From Paenibacillus sp. CAA11 (GTDB lineage Bacteria; Bacillota; Bacilli; Paenibacillales; Paenibacillaceae), in contig NZ_CP028922.1 in assembly GCF_003060825.1 (NCBI RefSeq), positions 3,083,001 to 3,147,000 of the forward strand: a stretch of DNA of 64,000 nt. The letters run 5' to 3'. Below the pieces are notes generated by a model that was given only the letters and a program-made list of their open reading frames with translations, ran no database searches and had not been told where the DNA came from. Both the position numbers and the translations under genes were made by a program. This document shows, in pieces, positions 53,543-63,353 of this stretch (its first letter is position 1; each line of letters begins with the position of its first letter).

Positions 53543-54325
53543 CTAAGATTTAACGTGCTTTTGCATCTGTAAAATGGCGGATTTCTCAAGCCTTGAGACC
53601 TGGGCCTGCGAGATACCGATCTCATCGGCAACTTCCATCTGGGTCTTTCCTTCAAAGAACCTCATGGACAGAATCATTTTCTCCCGGCGTCCCAGCCTTT
53701 GCATGGCTTCACGGAGGGCAATCCCCTCAATCCAGGATACATCCTTGTTGCGGTCATCGCTGATCTGATCCATCACATAAATGGGATCCCCGCCGTCATG
53801 GTATATCGGTTCAAATAGGGATACCGGGTCCTGGATGGCATCCAAAGCAAACACTACATCCTCTTTGGGCAAGCCCATTGCGGCCGAAATCTCAAAAACC
53901 GTAGGCTCTCGCGAATTCTGATTGGTCAGGCTGTCACGCATCTGCAATGCCTTATAGGCAATGTCCCGCAATGACCTTGAGACACGAATCGGGTTGTTGT
54001 CACGTAAATAGCGCCTGATCTCACCAATAATCATCGGCACAGCATAGGTAGAGAATTTCACATTTTGCGACAGGTCAAAGTTATCAATGGCCTTCATAAG
54101 TCCAATACAGCCCACTTGGAACAAATCGTCAACATACTCTCCCCGATTGTTGAATCGTTGGATGACGCTCAGCACGAGCCGGAGATTCCCGTTAACCAAT
54201 TTTTCCCTAGCTGAACGCACGTGGTCTTGCTGTAATGAGTGGAACAATTCACGCATTTCTGCATTGGTAAGCACAGGAAGCTTTGCGGTATCCACACCGC
54301 AGATCTCGACTTTGTTACGGGTCAT
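53543..54325 (-). CDS. sigG: late forespore sigma factor SigG, 260 aa
   Basis: The start MTRNKVEICGVDTAKLPVL at 54325 follows GGGGAGGTATTACACG; the longer reading adds nine unrelated residues. The 260-residue protein matches B. subtilis SigG in length: region 2 has REKLVNGNLRLVLSVIQRFN and DDLFQVGCIGLMKAIDNFD, and region 4 has EKMILSMRFFEGKTQMEVAD with ISQAQVSRLEKSAI. It drives late forespore genes. Below it lies its own promoter of sigma-F/G type. Confidence 0.97.
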   Translation of the reverse strand: MTRNKVEICGVDTAKLPVLTNAEMRELFHSLQQDHVRSAREKLVNGNLRLVLSVIQRFNNRGEYVDDLFQVGCIGLMKAIDNFDLSQNVKFSTYAVPMIIGEIRRYLRDNNPIRVSRSLRDIAYKALQMRDSLTNQNSREPTVFEISAAMGLPKEDVVFALDAIQDPVSLFEPIYHDGGDPIYVMDQISDDRNKDVSWIEGIALREAMQRLGRREKMILSMRFFEGKTQMEVADEIGISQAQVSRLEKSAILQMQKHVKS

Positions 54326-54360
54326 CGTGTAATACCTCCCCAGGAGAAACATTAATGTTC

Positions 54361-54388
54361 ATTATCTCCGGGGACTGTCTTTTTATTC
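54361..54388 (-). promoter_or_regulatory. sigma-F/G-type promoter of sigG
   Basis: On the minus strand GAATA (54384-54388), then 14 bases, then GGAGATAAT (54361-54369), which fits the sigma-F -10 pattern GG-N-N-A-N-A-N-T. It starts within the gap between sigE and sigG. Confidence 0.6.
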
Positions 54389-54430
54389 CTTCAAGGTGGC
54401 CCTTCATCCCTAAGTTCAAAATTCCAAAAG

Positions 54431-55153
54431 TTATACCATTTTGTTGAATTCTTTACGCAGCCGTTTAATAATCCGCTTCTCAAGCCGCGATATGTAGGAC
54501 TGGGAGATGCCCAGCAAATCGGCAACGTCCTTCTGCGTCTTCTCTTCTCCGCCTTGAAGGCCAAAACGGAGTTCCATAATCATTCTTTCTCGTTCTGTCA
54601 GCTTATCAAGGGCTTTGTGCAGCAGCTTGCGGTCCACCTGTTCTTCAATATTCCGATAGATCGTATCGTTCTCAGTACCGAGAACATCGGACAGCAGCAG
54701 TTCATTTCCGTCCCAATCAATATTCAGCGGTTCATCAAAAGAAACCTCGGACCGGATTTTGTTATTGCGCCGCAAATACATTAAAATTTCATTCTCTATG
54801 CACCTAGAAGCATAAGTAGCCAGCTTGATTTTCTTCTCAGGATCAAACGTATTCACAGCCTTGATCAGACCAATCGCTCCGATCGAGACCAGATCTTCAA
54901 TGTTAATACCTGTGTTCTCAAATTTTCTGGCAATGTAGACAACCAGGCGCAAGTTCCGCTCAATCAGCACCGATCGAATTGCCGAGTCCCCCGAGGGCAG
55001 CTTCTGCAGCAGAAATTCTTCTTCCTCACGGGTCAGCGGAGGCGGCAGCGCTTCACTACCCCCAATATAGTAAATCTCCTCACTCTTAAGTCCAAACAAA
55101 AAGAGCAATCGATAGTACTGGAGCTGCAGCCGCAGCCTCAAATTCATGCGCAT
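54431..55153 (-). CDS. sigE: early mother-cell sigma factor SigE (pro-protein), 240 aa
   Basis: The start [14 protein letters not shown] at 55153 has GGGGAGGATTAAGAAC. Residues 1-29 form the pro-sequence, ending at [18 protein letters not shown], where SpoIIGA cleaves in Bacillus. Region 2 ([20 protein letters not shown]), the strongly conserved [20 protein letters not shown], and region 4 ([20 protein letters not shown]) follow. It is the early mother-cell factor. It is transcribed after spoIIGA. Confidence 0.97.
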   Translation of the reverse strand: MRMNLRLRLQLQYYRLLFLFGLKSEEIYYIGGSEALPPPLTREEEEFLLQKLPSGDSAIRSVLIERNLRLVVYIARKFENTGINIEDLVSIGAIGLIKAVNTFDPEKKIKLATYASRCIENEILMYLRRNNKIRSEVSFDEPLNIDWDGNELLLSDVLGTENDTIYRNIEEQVDRKLLHKALDKLTERERMIMELRFGLQGGEEKTQKDVADLLGISQSYISRLEKRIIKRLRKEFNKMV

Positions 55154-55236
55154 GTTCTTAATCCTCCCCCAGTGATTGCCGCGCAAAGGCTATCGTTGTC
55201 TTTAGCCCGGCTATAACCTGTTCCTCATCTGCTTGA

Positions 55237-56196
55237 CTATGATGATAGAGCCCGTACAGGCTCCATTGCCTCGGCCTGCTGTTCCGCAAGAGCCGGATGA
55301 ATGATAGCCTGGTAACTCCCCTCTGATGATAGACGGCCGCCATCGAGGCCGACCAGCACCCGCTTGGTCGTAATTTGTGTTCCTTGTAGACTAAGAATGA
55401 CCTCGTCCGGCTTTAAGGCGAGCATGAATTGCGAGCCTTTGTTGATTCCCCGGTAAGGTACCAAACGCAGACGATCTCTCCATGGAAAAGATTCGTCTTC
55501 CCCAAGCTCCAGAATAAGGTTGTCCGCCTCTCCTGCGGCAAGTTTGGCTCCCCACTCGCCAGGAAGATGCTCCTGCCAGAGGGAGGCTTCCATTACCATG
55601 ACTGGCATACGCGACAGCGGACAAGTCAGCTGGTTCCCCGTATCGATCAAGCCTTCACAGGCTACGATAGAGTCCCCGATCCGGACCTCTACATGCCTGA
55701 TGTAATCAGCCGTCTGCTGTTGCCGGCGCTTAGCCAGCTGGACCTTTTTAAACCACCATAACACTACAAAAAGGACAGCAAATGAGAAAAATGATCCTAT
55801 TTTCAACTGAAACTCAAGCCCCCCAGTGGAGGAGTACCAAATCCCGTTCCATATCTCCCCAGAGCTCTGAAGTAAATAATAGCTCCCCAGAACACCGCCT
55901 GCCGCTACAAAATTGACGATATAAAAGGCACCTAAATTGCGCAGATAGTTTTGCAGACTTCTAAATCCGAACGCTATCCATAGCATCACCACCGAGAATA
56001 TGAACTTCGTCAGAAAGGTGAATAGAAAGGACAGCTCGGGCAGAAACATCATAAGCACATACAAGGCACCCAGAACCGAGGCAAAGAGGATCCTCCATAC
56101 CCTGACCCGCTGTCTGCGCATCCAAGCCGTCACCAGCAGCAGAGCGCCATCTATAAGCAGGTTGGTCATAAAGATCAAATCAATATAAACCACCAT
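55237..56196 (-). CDS. spoIIGA: SpoIIGA, sigma-E processing protease, 319 aa
   Basis: A 319-residue SpoIIGA. The N-terminal ~150 residues have five hydrophobic segments (MVVYIDLIFMTNLLIDGALL and on). The C-terminal domain resembles aspartic proteases and includes EGLIDTGNQLTCPLSRMPV, whose DTGN holds the likely catalytic Asp. It activates pro-SigE in the mother cell upon septum formation. A Spo0A-type promoter precedes it. Confidence 0.95.
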   Translation of the reverse strand: MVVYIDLIFMTNLLIDGALLLVTAWMRRQRVRVWRILFASVLGALYVLMMFLPELSFLFTFLTKFIFSVVMLWIAFGFRSLQNYLRNLGAFYIVNFVAAGGVLGSYYLLQSSGEIWNGIWYSSTGGLEFQLKIGSFFSFAVLFVVLWWFKKVQLAKRRQQQTADYIRHVEVRIGDSIVACEGLIDTGNQLTCPLSRMPVMVMEASLWQEHLPGEWGAKLAAGEADNLILELGEDESFPWRDRLRLVPYRGINKGSQFMLALKPDEVILSLQGTQITTKRVLVGLDGGRLSSEGSYQAIIHPALAEQQAEAMEPVRALSS

Positions 56197-56263
56197 AATA
56201 TCACCTGCCTGCTTCCTTTAGACTCCCTGATAGAAAGCGGCTATCCTATGACGGGATGCTATC

Positions 56264-56330
56264 AGTATAAAGACATTCATCTATGAAGTCTGTCTAAAAT
56301 TGAGCGCAGAGCAGGACTTCTTTTGTCGAA
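56264..56330 (-). promoter_or_regulatory. Spo0A-controlled spoIIG promoter
   Basis: A perfect 0A box, TGTCGAA, lies at 56324-56330 and a one-mismatch box, TGTCTAA, at 56291-56297 (plus-strand reading). The -10 TATACT is at 56264-56269 on the minus strand, 21-22 bases from the nearer box. That wide spacing with a 0A box over the -35 region is the known architecture of the B. subtilis spoIIG promoter. Confidence 0.75.
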
Positions 56331-56361
56331 CCCTTTCTCCTTTTGGAACTAGCAGAATACA

Positions 56362-56403
56362 CAAAAAACCCGTTTATTTCTCACATAGAGAATTAAACGG
56401 GTT
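56362..56403 (-). terminator. terminator after ftsZ
   Basis: AACCCGTTTAATTCTC paired with GAGAAATAAACGGGTT, then TTTTTGTG on the minus strand, 14 bases after the ftsZ stop. Confidence 0.88.
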
Positions 56404-56416
56404 TGTGTTGATGAAG

Positions 56417-57529
56417 TTAGTCGTTATTACGGCGATTGCGCAGGAATGTTGGAATATCCAGCTGATCCTGGCTCGGCTGGTTGCCAAATGGCCGCAGCGG
56501 TGAATTGCGCGGATCTGCAGGTTCTGCAGTATTATTGCTTACGGGTTTGCTGCGTCCCGGAATGGTCGGTGCAGACTTATGCTCGAACCCGGTCGCAATG
56601 ACCGTTACTTTGATTTCTTCCTTCATGCTCTCGTCAATAATTGCACCGAAGATCATGTTCACTTCCGGATCAGATGCAGAAACCACAATCTCGGCAGCTT
56701 CGTTCACTTCATAGAGCGACAAGTTCGCTCCGCCAGTAATATTTATGATCACACCCCGAGCTCCTTCAATGGAAGTTTCCAGAAGTGGGCTCATAATCGC
56801 TTTGCGTGCAGCTTCTGCAGCCCGGTTCTCGCCAGTAGCTAAGCCGATTCCCATCAGGGCAGAGCCGCGCTCTGTCATAATGGTCTTTACATCTGCAAAG
56901 TCAAGGTTGATGAGGCCCGGTACAGCGATAAGATCCGAGATGCCTTGAACGGCTTGACGCAGTACATTATCGGCTTCCCGGAAGGCCTCCAGCATCGGGG
57001 TTTTCTTGTCCACGATTTCTAGCAGTCGGTCATTGGGAATGACGATAAGCGTATCGACCTTTTCCTTAAGGCCATCAATTCCAAGCTCTGCATGAGAAGA
57101 ACGCTTACGTCCTTCAAAGGTGAAGGGACGGGTTACGACCCCAACGGTCAACGCCCCGCACTCACGTGCAATCTCAGCGATGACAGGAGCGGCTCCTGTA
57201 CCTGTACCGCCGCCCATGCCGGCAGTTACAAATACCAAATCCGCACCCTTCAGTGTATTGGCAATCAAGTCCCTGGATTCCTCAGCCGCCTTCTTACCGA
57301 CTTCAGGGTTCGCACCGGCTCCAAGGCCCCGCGTAAGCTTGTCCCCAATTTGCAATTTATGCTCAGACTTGGCCAGATGCAGAGCCTGGGCGTCCGTATT
57401 CACGGTAATGAATTCTACGCCCTGGACACCATTCTCGATCATTCGGTTGACCGCATTGCTTCCGCCGCCGCCTACACCGATGACCTTAATTTTTGCCAAG
57501 CTCTCCATTTCAAAATCAAATTCCAACAT
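56417..57529 (-). CDS. ftsZ: cell division GTPase FtsZ, 370 aa
   Basis: The start [18 protein letters not shown] at 57529 has a GGGGAGATGG site. It carries the tubulin signature [16 protein letters not shown] near residue 104, T-loops ([12 protein letters not shown]), the synergy loop [11 protein letters not shown], and a C-terminal core-binding peptide ([13 protein letters not shown]) that contacts FtsA and SepF. The linker is short and Pro/Asn-rich. It is the division ring protein. Confidence 0.97.
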   Translation of the reverse strand: MLEFDFEMESLAKIKVIGVGGGGSNAVNRMIENGVQGVEFITVNTDAQALHLAKSEHKLQIGDKLTRGLGAGANPEVGKKAAEESRDLIANTLKGADLVFVTAGMGGGTGTGAAPVIAEIARECGALTVGVVTRPFTFEGRKRSSHAELGIDGLKEKVDTLIVIPNDRLLEIVDKKTPMLEAFREADNVLRQAVQGISDLIAVPGLINLDFADVKTIMTERGSALMGIGLATGENRAAEAARKAIMSPLLETSIEGARGVIINITGGANLSLYEVNEAAEIVVSASDPEVNMIFGAIIDESMKEEIKVTVIATGFEHKSAPTIPGRSKPVSNNTAEPADPRNSPLRPFGNQPSQDQLDIPTFLRNRRNND

Positions 57530-57592
57530 ACTCTTCCATCTCCCCCTCAATGTGCATGGATGGCCCGTCCATCTTTATGGGTGCCGTTATCG

Positions 57593-58852
57593 TTATATGA
57601 ATTCACTAAATAAGTTCTTAATACGTTCCACGAACCCCGTCTTACGGGCACTTTCCTGAGCGGGAGCCGGTTTGTTCCGGTTTGCCGCCTTCTTGGAGTT
57701 TCCTCCTCCGCCACCGCTGTGGATCCGCAGGTTACGAATAACATTATACAGGATGCCTACCCCGCTTGTGAAACCAGGATCACGAACACCGATATAATCA
57801 GGCACCGCAACTCTTACTGAAGCGGACAGCTCATTCTGGGCCACCTGCAGCAGTCCCGGCATGGAAGCCGTACCACCCGTAAGTATATAACCCCCAGGAA
57901 GCTCATTGTAACCAAGACGCTTCACTTCCTGTTTGATCAGCTGGAAAATCTCTTGAACCCTCGGCTCGGCAATTGCCGCCAAATCCTCTTGGGTAAATTC
58001 CTTATCCACATTGCTACCGATTCTAGTAACTTTAAAAGTCACATCAGGAGCCGCATCATCCATCAGGGCACAGCCATACTTAAGCTTGACCTTCTCCGCT
58101 TGATCGGTTAAAGTCCGAAGCCCGTAGGCTATATCATTCGTTATAAATTCCCCCCCGATTGGAAGTGTTGATGTAGCTACAATGGTTCCACTTTCGAATA
58201 CAGCGAGCGTAGTCTGGCCGGCACCGATATCAACGAGTACGGAACCCATGGTCTTCTCATCCTTCGAAAGGGCGAGCTGGCCGGCACCAAGGGACAGAAG
58301 TATCAAATCCTTAATTCGAAGACCCGATTTCTCAACACAACGCAAAAGGTTATGTATGGCCGTCTTGCCTCCGGTTATGATCGTCGCTTCAACCTCCAGC
58401 CGAACACCAATCATGCCGCGCGGATCCTGAATTCCTTCCAAGCCATCTACTACATACTGCTTCGCTACTACATCAATAATCTCTCGTTCTGGCGGAAGAG
58501 CGATCACCTCTGCTGCCTTCAGTACACGCTCGATGTCTTCTTCGCCAATTTCCCGATCCTCGTTCGAGACAGCCACAACTCCGTGGCTTGTTTGAAGTCC
58601 GATATGATTCCCCGAAATGCCGACATACACTTCTGATATTTGAATACCTACCATACGCTCCGCATGATCAACTGCATTCTTGATGGACTGTACGGTTTGG
58701 TCAATATCCACTATAGCGCCTTTGCGTATTCCTTCCGAGTCGGCAGATCCAACTCCAATAATATTAAAGGTTCCATTGCTTATTTCCCCAATAATAGCCC
58801 GAACTTTGGATGTACCGATGTCCAAACTAACAATGATGTCATTGTTGCTCAA
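57593..58852 (-). CDS. ftsA: cell division protein FtsA, 419 aa
   Basis: A 419-residue actin-like FtsA: VSLDIGTSKVRAIIGEI phosphate-1, VLVDIGAGQTTLAVFESG phosphate-2, YILTGGTASMPGLLQVAQ adenosine motif, and a C-terminal amphipathic helix (GFVERIKNLFSEFI) that anchors it to the membrane. The start is TTG, ten bases after GGAGG. It ties FtsZ to the membrane. Confidence 0.96.
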   Translation of the reverse strand: MSNNDIIVSLDIGTSKVRAIIGEISNGTFNIIGVGSADSEGIRKGAIVDIDQTVQSIKNAVDHAERMVGIQISEVYVGISGNHIGLQTSHGVVAVSNEDREIGEEDIERVLKAAEVIALPPEREIIDVVAKQYVVDGLEGIQDPRGMIGVRLEVEATIITGGKTAIHNLLRCVEKSGLRIKDLILLSLGAGQLALSKDEKTMGSVLVDIGAGQTTLAVFESGTIVATSTLPIGGEFITNDIAYGLRTLTDQAEKVKLKYGCALMDDAAPDVTFKVTRIGSNVDKEFTQEDLAAIAEPRVQEIFQLIKQEVKRLGYNELPGGYILTGGTASMPGLLQVAQNELSASVRVAVPDYIGVRDPGFTSGVGILYNVIRNLRIHSGGGGGNSKKAANRNKPAPAQESARKTGFVERIKNLFSEFI

Positions 58853-59051
58853 GTCCTTGGCACCTCCTATGAACTAATAAATTTTCTATTATTAATGAAC
58901 ATACACTTTCTAAATATTCAACGCCCTTCATGCGATCCCTCTTTTTTCTACAAATTTTTTGACTGCCAACATTTGACTATAGTCCAAAAACCATAAGAAA
59001 AAAGAAGGATACAAACAGGAGAGTCCATAAAGTGTATTTTATCATTGTTTT

Positions 59052-59819
59052 CTAATCGTGAGTAGTCTCTTTTTCACCCTCTTCGTCTTCTAACGCAGAA
59101 GGCTGAAAGGGCTCGTAAGTATCCGCTTCAAGCATCGTAATAACGCCTGGTTCCTGCGTTCCCACAATACCGTTCAGATACTCCGCCTTCTCTGGCAAGA
59201 GAGAGACTGATGTCACGACCTCAAACCCGGAGCGGGTGTAAATCTTAATCCGATCCGGAAAGGAAGCTGATGGAGACGGAGCGATTTCGGAGAAATCCGA
59301 AGTCAGCTCGTCAGGCAGCTTGGACAAAGCGCTGCAGAGCTTCATCAGGACAATATCATCCTTCTTCCAGCCGCTCAGCATCGGCTTTTCAATAGAAATC
59401 GCCTTCTTGACGACAACACTTTTGCCGTTCGATAGATAAGCTTGCAGTTCACCACTGCTGGAAAGCTCATAAGCGACAGAAGGGTACTCCTCAACGGTCA
59501 CCTCAATCGTGCCAGGGAAACGCTTGTCCACCTTTACATTCTCCACAGCAGGCAAAGAAACCAGCCGCTTACGAATCGTATCCGCGCTTGTCCCGAAGAA
59601 AGAATCCCCCGTATGAAGACCGCTTTGCTTAAGAAGCTCCGCATTGGTCGCGTAGGTGCTGCCATGAAACGTAATCTCTGAAATTTTGCTGAGTGACGAT
59701 CGGAAGAATAGGACGGCAAGAAGCACGGCAAACAACAAAATAAGCAGCCAAAGCAGCTTGCTTTTTGTGTGTTTCTTAGGGATATGCTCTTTTAACGCGG
59801 GGACACTAGTTCTTGGCAT
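59052..59819 (-). CDS. divIB: DivIB/FtsQ cell division protein, 255 aa
   Basis: The start MPRTSVPALKEHIPKKH at 59819 has GGAGAAGTGATT. A cytoplasmic basic part is followed by one transmembrane helix (LLWLLILLFAVLLAVLFF), a POTRA domain (ISEITFHGSTYATNAELLKQ) and a beta domain (ENVKVDKRFPGTIEVTVEE). An acidic tail, EDEEGEKETTHD, ends it. It connects the Z ring to FtsL/DivIC and the septal synthases. Confidence 0.93.
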   Translation of the reverse strand: MPRTSVPALKEHIPKKHTKSKLLWLLILLFAVLLAVLFFRSSLSKISEITFHGSTYATNAELLKQSGLHTGDSFFGTSADTIRKRLVSLPAVENVKVDKRFPGTIEVTVEEYPSVAYELSSSGELQAYLSNGKSVVVKKAISIEKPMLSGWKKDDIVLMKLCSALSKLPDELTSDFSEIAPSPSASFPDRIKIYTRSGFEVVTSVSLLPEKAEYLNGIVGTQEPGVITMLEADTYEPFQPSALEDEEGEKETTHD

Positions 59820-59891
59820 AATCACTTCTCCACAAACACCTTGGATCCCCTCAGATTCGAGGGGACCTCTCAAGGCTTTATTCATTCCGGA

Positions 59892-61172
59892 TCAAGCAGG
59901 ATCAAGCTGCCTGAGAACCGGGGCTTCTCTATGAATTACTGCACCGAGCTGGCTAAACAGCACTTCGATCTGATCATACCCTCTATCGATATGATGAACC
60001 TGCTCCACAACGGTCTTTCCTTTGGCGGCAAGTCCGGCAATAACGAGAGCGGCTCCTGCCCTCAGATCTGTAGCCTCCACAGTGGCTCCGTATAAGCGGG
60101 GAACGCCGCGAATAATCGCTGAATGAAGATCAACCGTAATATCCGCACCCATTCGGACTAATTCATCAACATGCTTGAACCGTCCCTCAAACACAGTCTC
60201 TTTCATAATGCTAACCCCATTGGCAAGCGCCAAAAGCACCATAACTTGAGATTGCAAATCGGTGGGGAACGCCGGGTAAGGCGAAGTGACAATCCGCTCT
60301 ACCGCTTTAGGGCGAATCAGGCCGCTTACATTAATTATATCATTGCTCACCTGCATTTGAATACCGGCGCGTCTTAGCACATGTATCAGCGAAACTAAAT
60401 GCCCAGGGTTGCACTCGGTTATGGTGACATTACCGCGAGTAACGGCGGCAGCTATCATCACCGTGCCGGCAACAATTCGGTCAGGAATTACCCGATACTC
60501 GCAAGGGGACAGCTGAGCTACACCCTTAATAGTAATTGTATCCGTTCCTGCGCCGATAATCGAAGCTCCCATCTCGTTCAGAAAGTTCTGAAGGTCTTGA
60601 ATTTCAGGCTCGCGGGCCGCGTTGGTAATCGTAGTTGCTCCCTCAGCAAGAACAGCGGCCATCATAATGTTCTCCGTAGCGCCCACACTTGGATAGTCTA
60701 GATGAATGTCGGCTCCGACCAGCTTCGAGGCACGGCAATAAATCCGCCGGTCGCTCTCCTCGATCACAGCTCCGAGCGCTTCTAGACCTCTCAGATGAAG
60801 ATCAATCTTTCTCTCTCCAATGGCACACCCGCCAGGCTGATAAACACAAACTTCTCCGAACCGTGCCAGAAGAGGTCCCATTAGAAAAATGGAAGAGCGC
60901 ATTTGTCCCATTAGTTCCTCGGGAATATGAAACGAATCGGCCTGACTTGAATCCACGGTCACACAATCTCCCTCGAACACAGCCTTACATCCCAAGCGGT
61001 TCAGTATGCCCAGCATGACTTCAATGTCAAGCAGCCGCGGAACATTGTGCAGCCGGACCTTTCCTTCAGCCAGCAAGCTTGCCGCAAGGATCGGCAGTGC
61101 AGCATTTTTTGCCCCATGGATGCTAATGGTTCCTGATAGGGGTCTCCCGCCTTCAATCACCAATTTGTCCAA
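59892..61172 (-). CDS. murA: UDP-GlcNAc 1-carboxyvinyltransferase
   Basis: The TTG start at 61172 has GGAGGTGATACA; the longer frame to 61229 overlaps murB and is not supported. The 426-residue protein carries GGRPLSGTISIHGAKNAALP, the catalytic Cys in QPGGCAIGERKIDLHL, and SVGATENIMMAAVLAEG. It commits UDP-GlcNAc to peptidoglycan; the catalytic Cys makes it fosfomycin-sensitive by family. B. subtilis has murAA elsewhere, so the placement between murB and divIB is an order difference. Confidence 0.95.
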   Translation of the reverse strand: MDKLVIEGGRPLSGTISIHGAKNAALPILAASLLAEGKVRLHNVPRLLDIEVMLGILNRLGCKAVFEGDCVTVDSSQADSFHIPEELMGQMRSSIFLMGPLLARFGEVCVYQPGGCAIGERKIDLHLRGLEALGAVIEESDRRIYCRASKLVGADIHLDYPSVGATENIMMAAVLAEGATTITNAAREPEIQDLQNFLNEMGASIIGAGTDTITIKGVAQLSPCEYRVIPDRIVAGTVMIAAAVTRGNVTITECNPGHLVSLIHVLRRAGIQMQVSNDIINVSGLIRPKAVERIVTSPYPAFPTDLQSQVMVLLALANGVSIMKETVFEGRFKHVDELVRMGADITVDLHSAIIRGVPRLYGATVEATDLRAGAALVIAGLAAKGKTVVEQVHHIDRGYDQIEVLFSQLGAVIHREAPVLRQLDPA

Positions 61173-61188
61173 TGTATCACCTCCGAGT

Positions 61189-62094
61189 TTACCGCTCACC
61201 CACAAGGAATACTTCCGGAACCAAGGCAATTCCGTTTTGCTGCTGAATCGTCTCCTTGATTGTCTGAATAAGGGTGAGAACGTCCCCCGCTGTGGCTTGC
61301 CCGTTGTTCACGATGAAATTGGCATGAAGCGTTGATACTTCGGCCCCTCCGACGCGCAGTCCCTTTAGTCCGGCAGCCTCAATCAGCCTTGCCGCGTGAT
61401 CGCCGGGAGGATTGCGGAATACACTTCCGGCACAAGGCAACTGCAGCGGCTGTGTCTGTCTTCGGCGATCCTTGAAGGCAGTCATGGATGAATGGATAAC
61501 TGCCCCGTCCCCTTCCGCTAAAGAAAAAACAGTGCCTGCAACGATCCCCTTCTGTTCTTGAAGCACGGAACGCCGGTATCCGAATCTCATATCTTCAGCC
61601 TCATACTTCACCAATTCACCGGTCTCCAGTACAATTTCAGCGGACTTGAATATGCGTGACACATCAGACCCGTGAGCTCCAGCGTTCATATACACGGCAC
61701 CGCCAACCGTCCCTGGGATTCCAGATGCAAACTCAAGCCCGGTGAGGCATCTTTTGCCTGCTTGAATACTAAGGCTGACAAAAGATGCTCCTCCACCCGC
61801 CTCCACTTCGGTTCCCCGGAATTCAGCAGTTTCAAACCCTTTACCAAGCTTGATAACCGCTCCACGGATCCCCTTGTCAGATACGAGCATATTCGAGCCT
61901 TTCCCAACCAGCAACCAGGGAACCCGCTCTGTATGAAGAATGCGGATCAACTGCTGAAGCTGGCTTGTTGATTCTGGAATGATCAGAGCGTCGGCGGGAC
62001 CGCCGATTTTCCAAGTCGTATATTTAGACATCGGCTCGTCTTGCAGGACGGTTCCGACTTCATGTTCAAGTAACAGCGAGATCCACTGGCGCAT
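61189..62094 (-). CDS. murB: UDP-N-acetylenolpyruvoylglucosamine reductase
   Basis: A 301-residue MurB: FAD-binding LLVGKGSNMLVSDKGIRG, LEFASGIPGTVGGAVYMNAG, FGYRRSVLQEQKG and CAGSVFRNPPGDHAARLIE, with the proton-donor Ser in SVFRNP. It reduces the enolpyruvyl product of MurA. It starts on ATG at 62094, 12 bases after GGAGG, and lies 17 bases from murA. Confidence 0.95.
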   Translation of the reverse strand: MRQWISLLLEHEVGTVLQDEPMSKYTTWKIGGPADALIIPESTSQLQQLIRILHTERVPWLLVGKGSNMLVSDKGIRGAVIKLGKGFETAEFRGTEVEAGGGASFVSLSIQAGKRCLTGLEFASGIPGTVGGAVYMNAGAHGSDVSRIFKSAEIVLETGELVKYEAEDMRFGYRRSVLQEQKGIVAGTVFSLAEGDGAVIHSSMTAFKDRRRQTQPLQLPCAGSVFRNPPGDHAARLIEAAGLKGLRVGGAEVSTLHANFIVNNGQATAGDVLTLIQTIKETIQQQNGIALVPEVFLVGER

Positions 62095-62231
62095 CGTTCT
62101 AACAAACCTCCTAGACTTTTCGAATCGGGCTGCCTAAGCTTTGCGGGCTTGCGGTCACGAATTATAGATTATCTTATGAAGACGGCTTGCAGTGTGTGAC
62201 AATCGCCCAAATACGCTTTCGCCCTATCTAC

Positions 62232-63353
62232 TTACTTTCTCGCATGAACTAAATTCAGCATTTCTTGCATCAGCAGCTTAGCTGCCTCCGGCTCTCCCAG
62301 CCCTCTAGCAGCCTGAGACATGGCAGCATGCCGCTCGGGCTGACGCATGATATCTGTTATAGCGTTAAACAACGTCTGGCCATTAAGCTCCGTCTCCAAC
62401 AGCACTTTAGCTGCGCCTGCCTTCTCCAGACGCCGTGCGTTCTTCTCCTGATGATTGTTAGTAACATTAGGCGATGGAATTAAGATTGAAGGAATGCCAA
62501 GCGATGTTATCTCAGCGAGAAAAGAGGCTCCTGCTCGTCCTGCAACCAGCTGAGTGGCAGCGAGTACTTCGGGCATATTATGGATATAAGGGAGCACATG
62601 CAGCCGGTGCGGAACCGTACCCAGCTTGTCTTTAATGGTAGCAAGGGTAGATTCATAATATCCCTCGCCTGTCACATAGACAAAATGGACTTTCTCCAGC
62701 TGCTGCACCAGCGGGGCCATATCTGCCATCGCTTCCGTGATCGCCTTAGCGCCCCGACTGCCTCCCACAATGAGCACCACCGGATTGTCTGAGGACAGTC
62801 CAAGCGCTGCAAACCCTTTGGCCGGGTCCGCGCGATGAACGGTCGTTGCTCTTGGATTCCCGGTGTATACAATGCGCTTAGCGCCCGGAAAAGCCTGCTC
62901 CATACCTTGGAAGCTAACGGCCACCGTGTTGACATACTTGCTAAGAAAACGGTTCGTTAAGCCCGCTACCGCATTCTGTTCGTGAATAATGCTCGGGATA
63001 CCGAGCTTGGCTGCCGCGTACACAACCGGTCCGCAGACATAGCCTCCAGTACCGATGACGGCGTCGGGTTTGAATTCTTTTAAAAGCTTCTTCGAAGTTC
63101 GTACTCCTTGAAGAAACCGCATGACCGTCTTGATGTTATCCAAAGACAATTTACGGCGAAAACCGGTAATATCGATGGCTTCGAATCGAAGTTGATGTTT
63201 GGGGACAATCCCGCTTTCCAGTCCGCGGGTCCCGCCGATGTATAGAAATTCCGCTTCGGGATATTCTGCTTTAATTTGCTCTGCTACGGCCAGCGCCGGG
63301 TAAATATGTCCACCGGTGCCGCCGCCGCTTAAAACGATACGCACTGTCTTCAC
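62232..63353 (-). CDS. murG: MurG, lipid II synthase glycosyltransferase
   Basis: A 373-residue MurG with the N-terminal loop SGGGTGGHIYPALAVAEQIK, GTGGYVCGPVVYAAAKLGIP, HEQNAVAGLTNRFLS and the C-terminal SRGAKAITEAMADM and RAGASFLAEITSLGIPSI donor motifs. It adds GlcNAc to lipid I on the inner membrane face. The GTG start overlaps the spoVE stop (GTGA). Confidence 0.96.
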   Translation of the reverse strand: MKTVRIVLSGGGTGGHIYPALAVAEQIKAEYPEAEFLYIGGTRGLESGIVPKHQLRFEAIDITGFRRKLSLDNIKTVMRFLQGVRTSKKLLKEFKPDAVIGTGGYVCGPVVYAAAKLGIPSIIHEQNAVAGLTNRFLSKYVNTVAVSFQGMEQAFPGAKRIVYTGNPRATTVHRADPAKGFAALGLSSDNPVVLIVGGSRGAKAITEAMADMAPLVQQLEKVHFVYVTGEGYYESTLATIKDKLGTVPHRLHVLPYIHNMPEVLAATQLVAGRAGASFLAEITSLGIPSILIPSPNVTNNHQEKNARRLEKAGAAKVLLETELNGQTLFNAITDIMRQPERHAAMSQAARGLGEPEAAKLLMQEMLNLVHARK

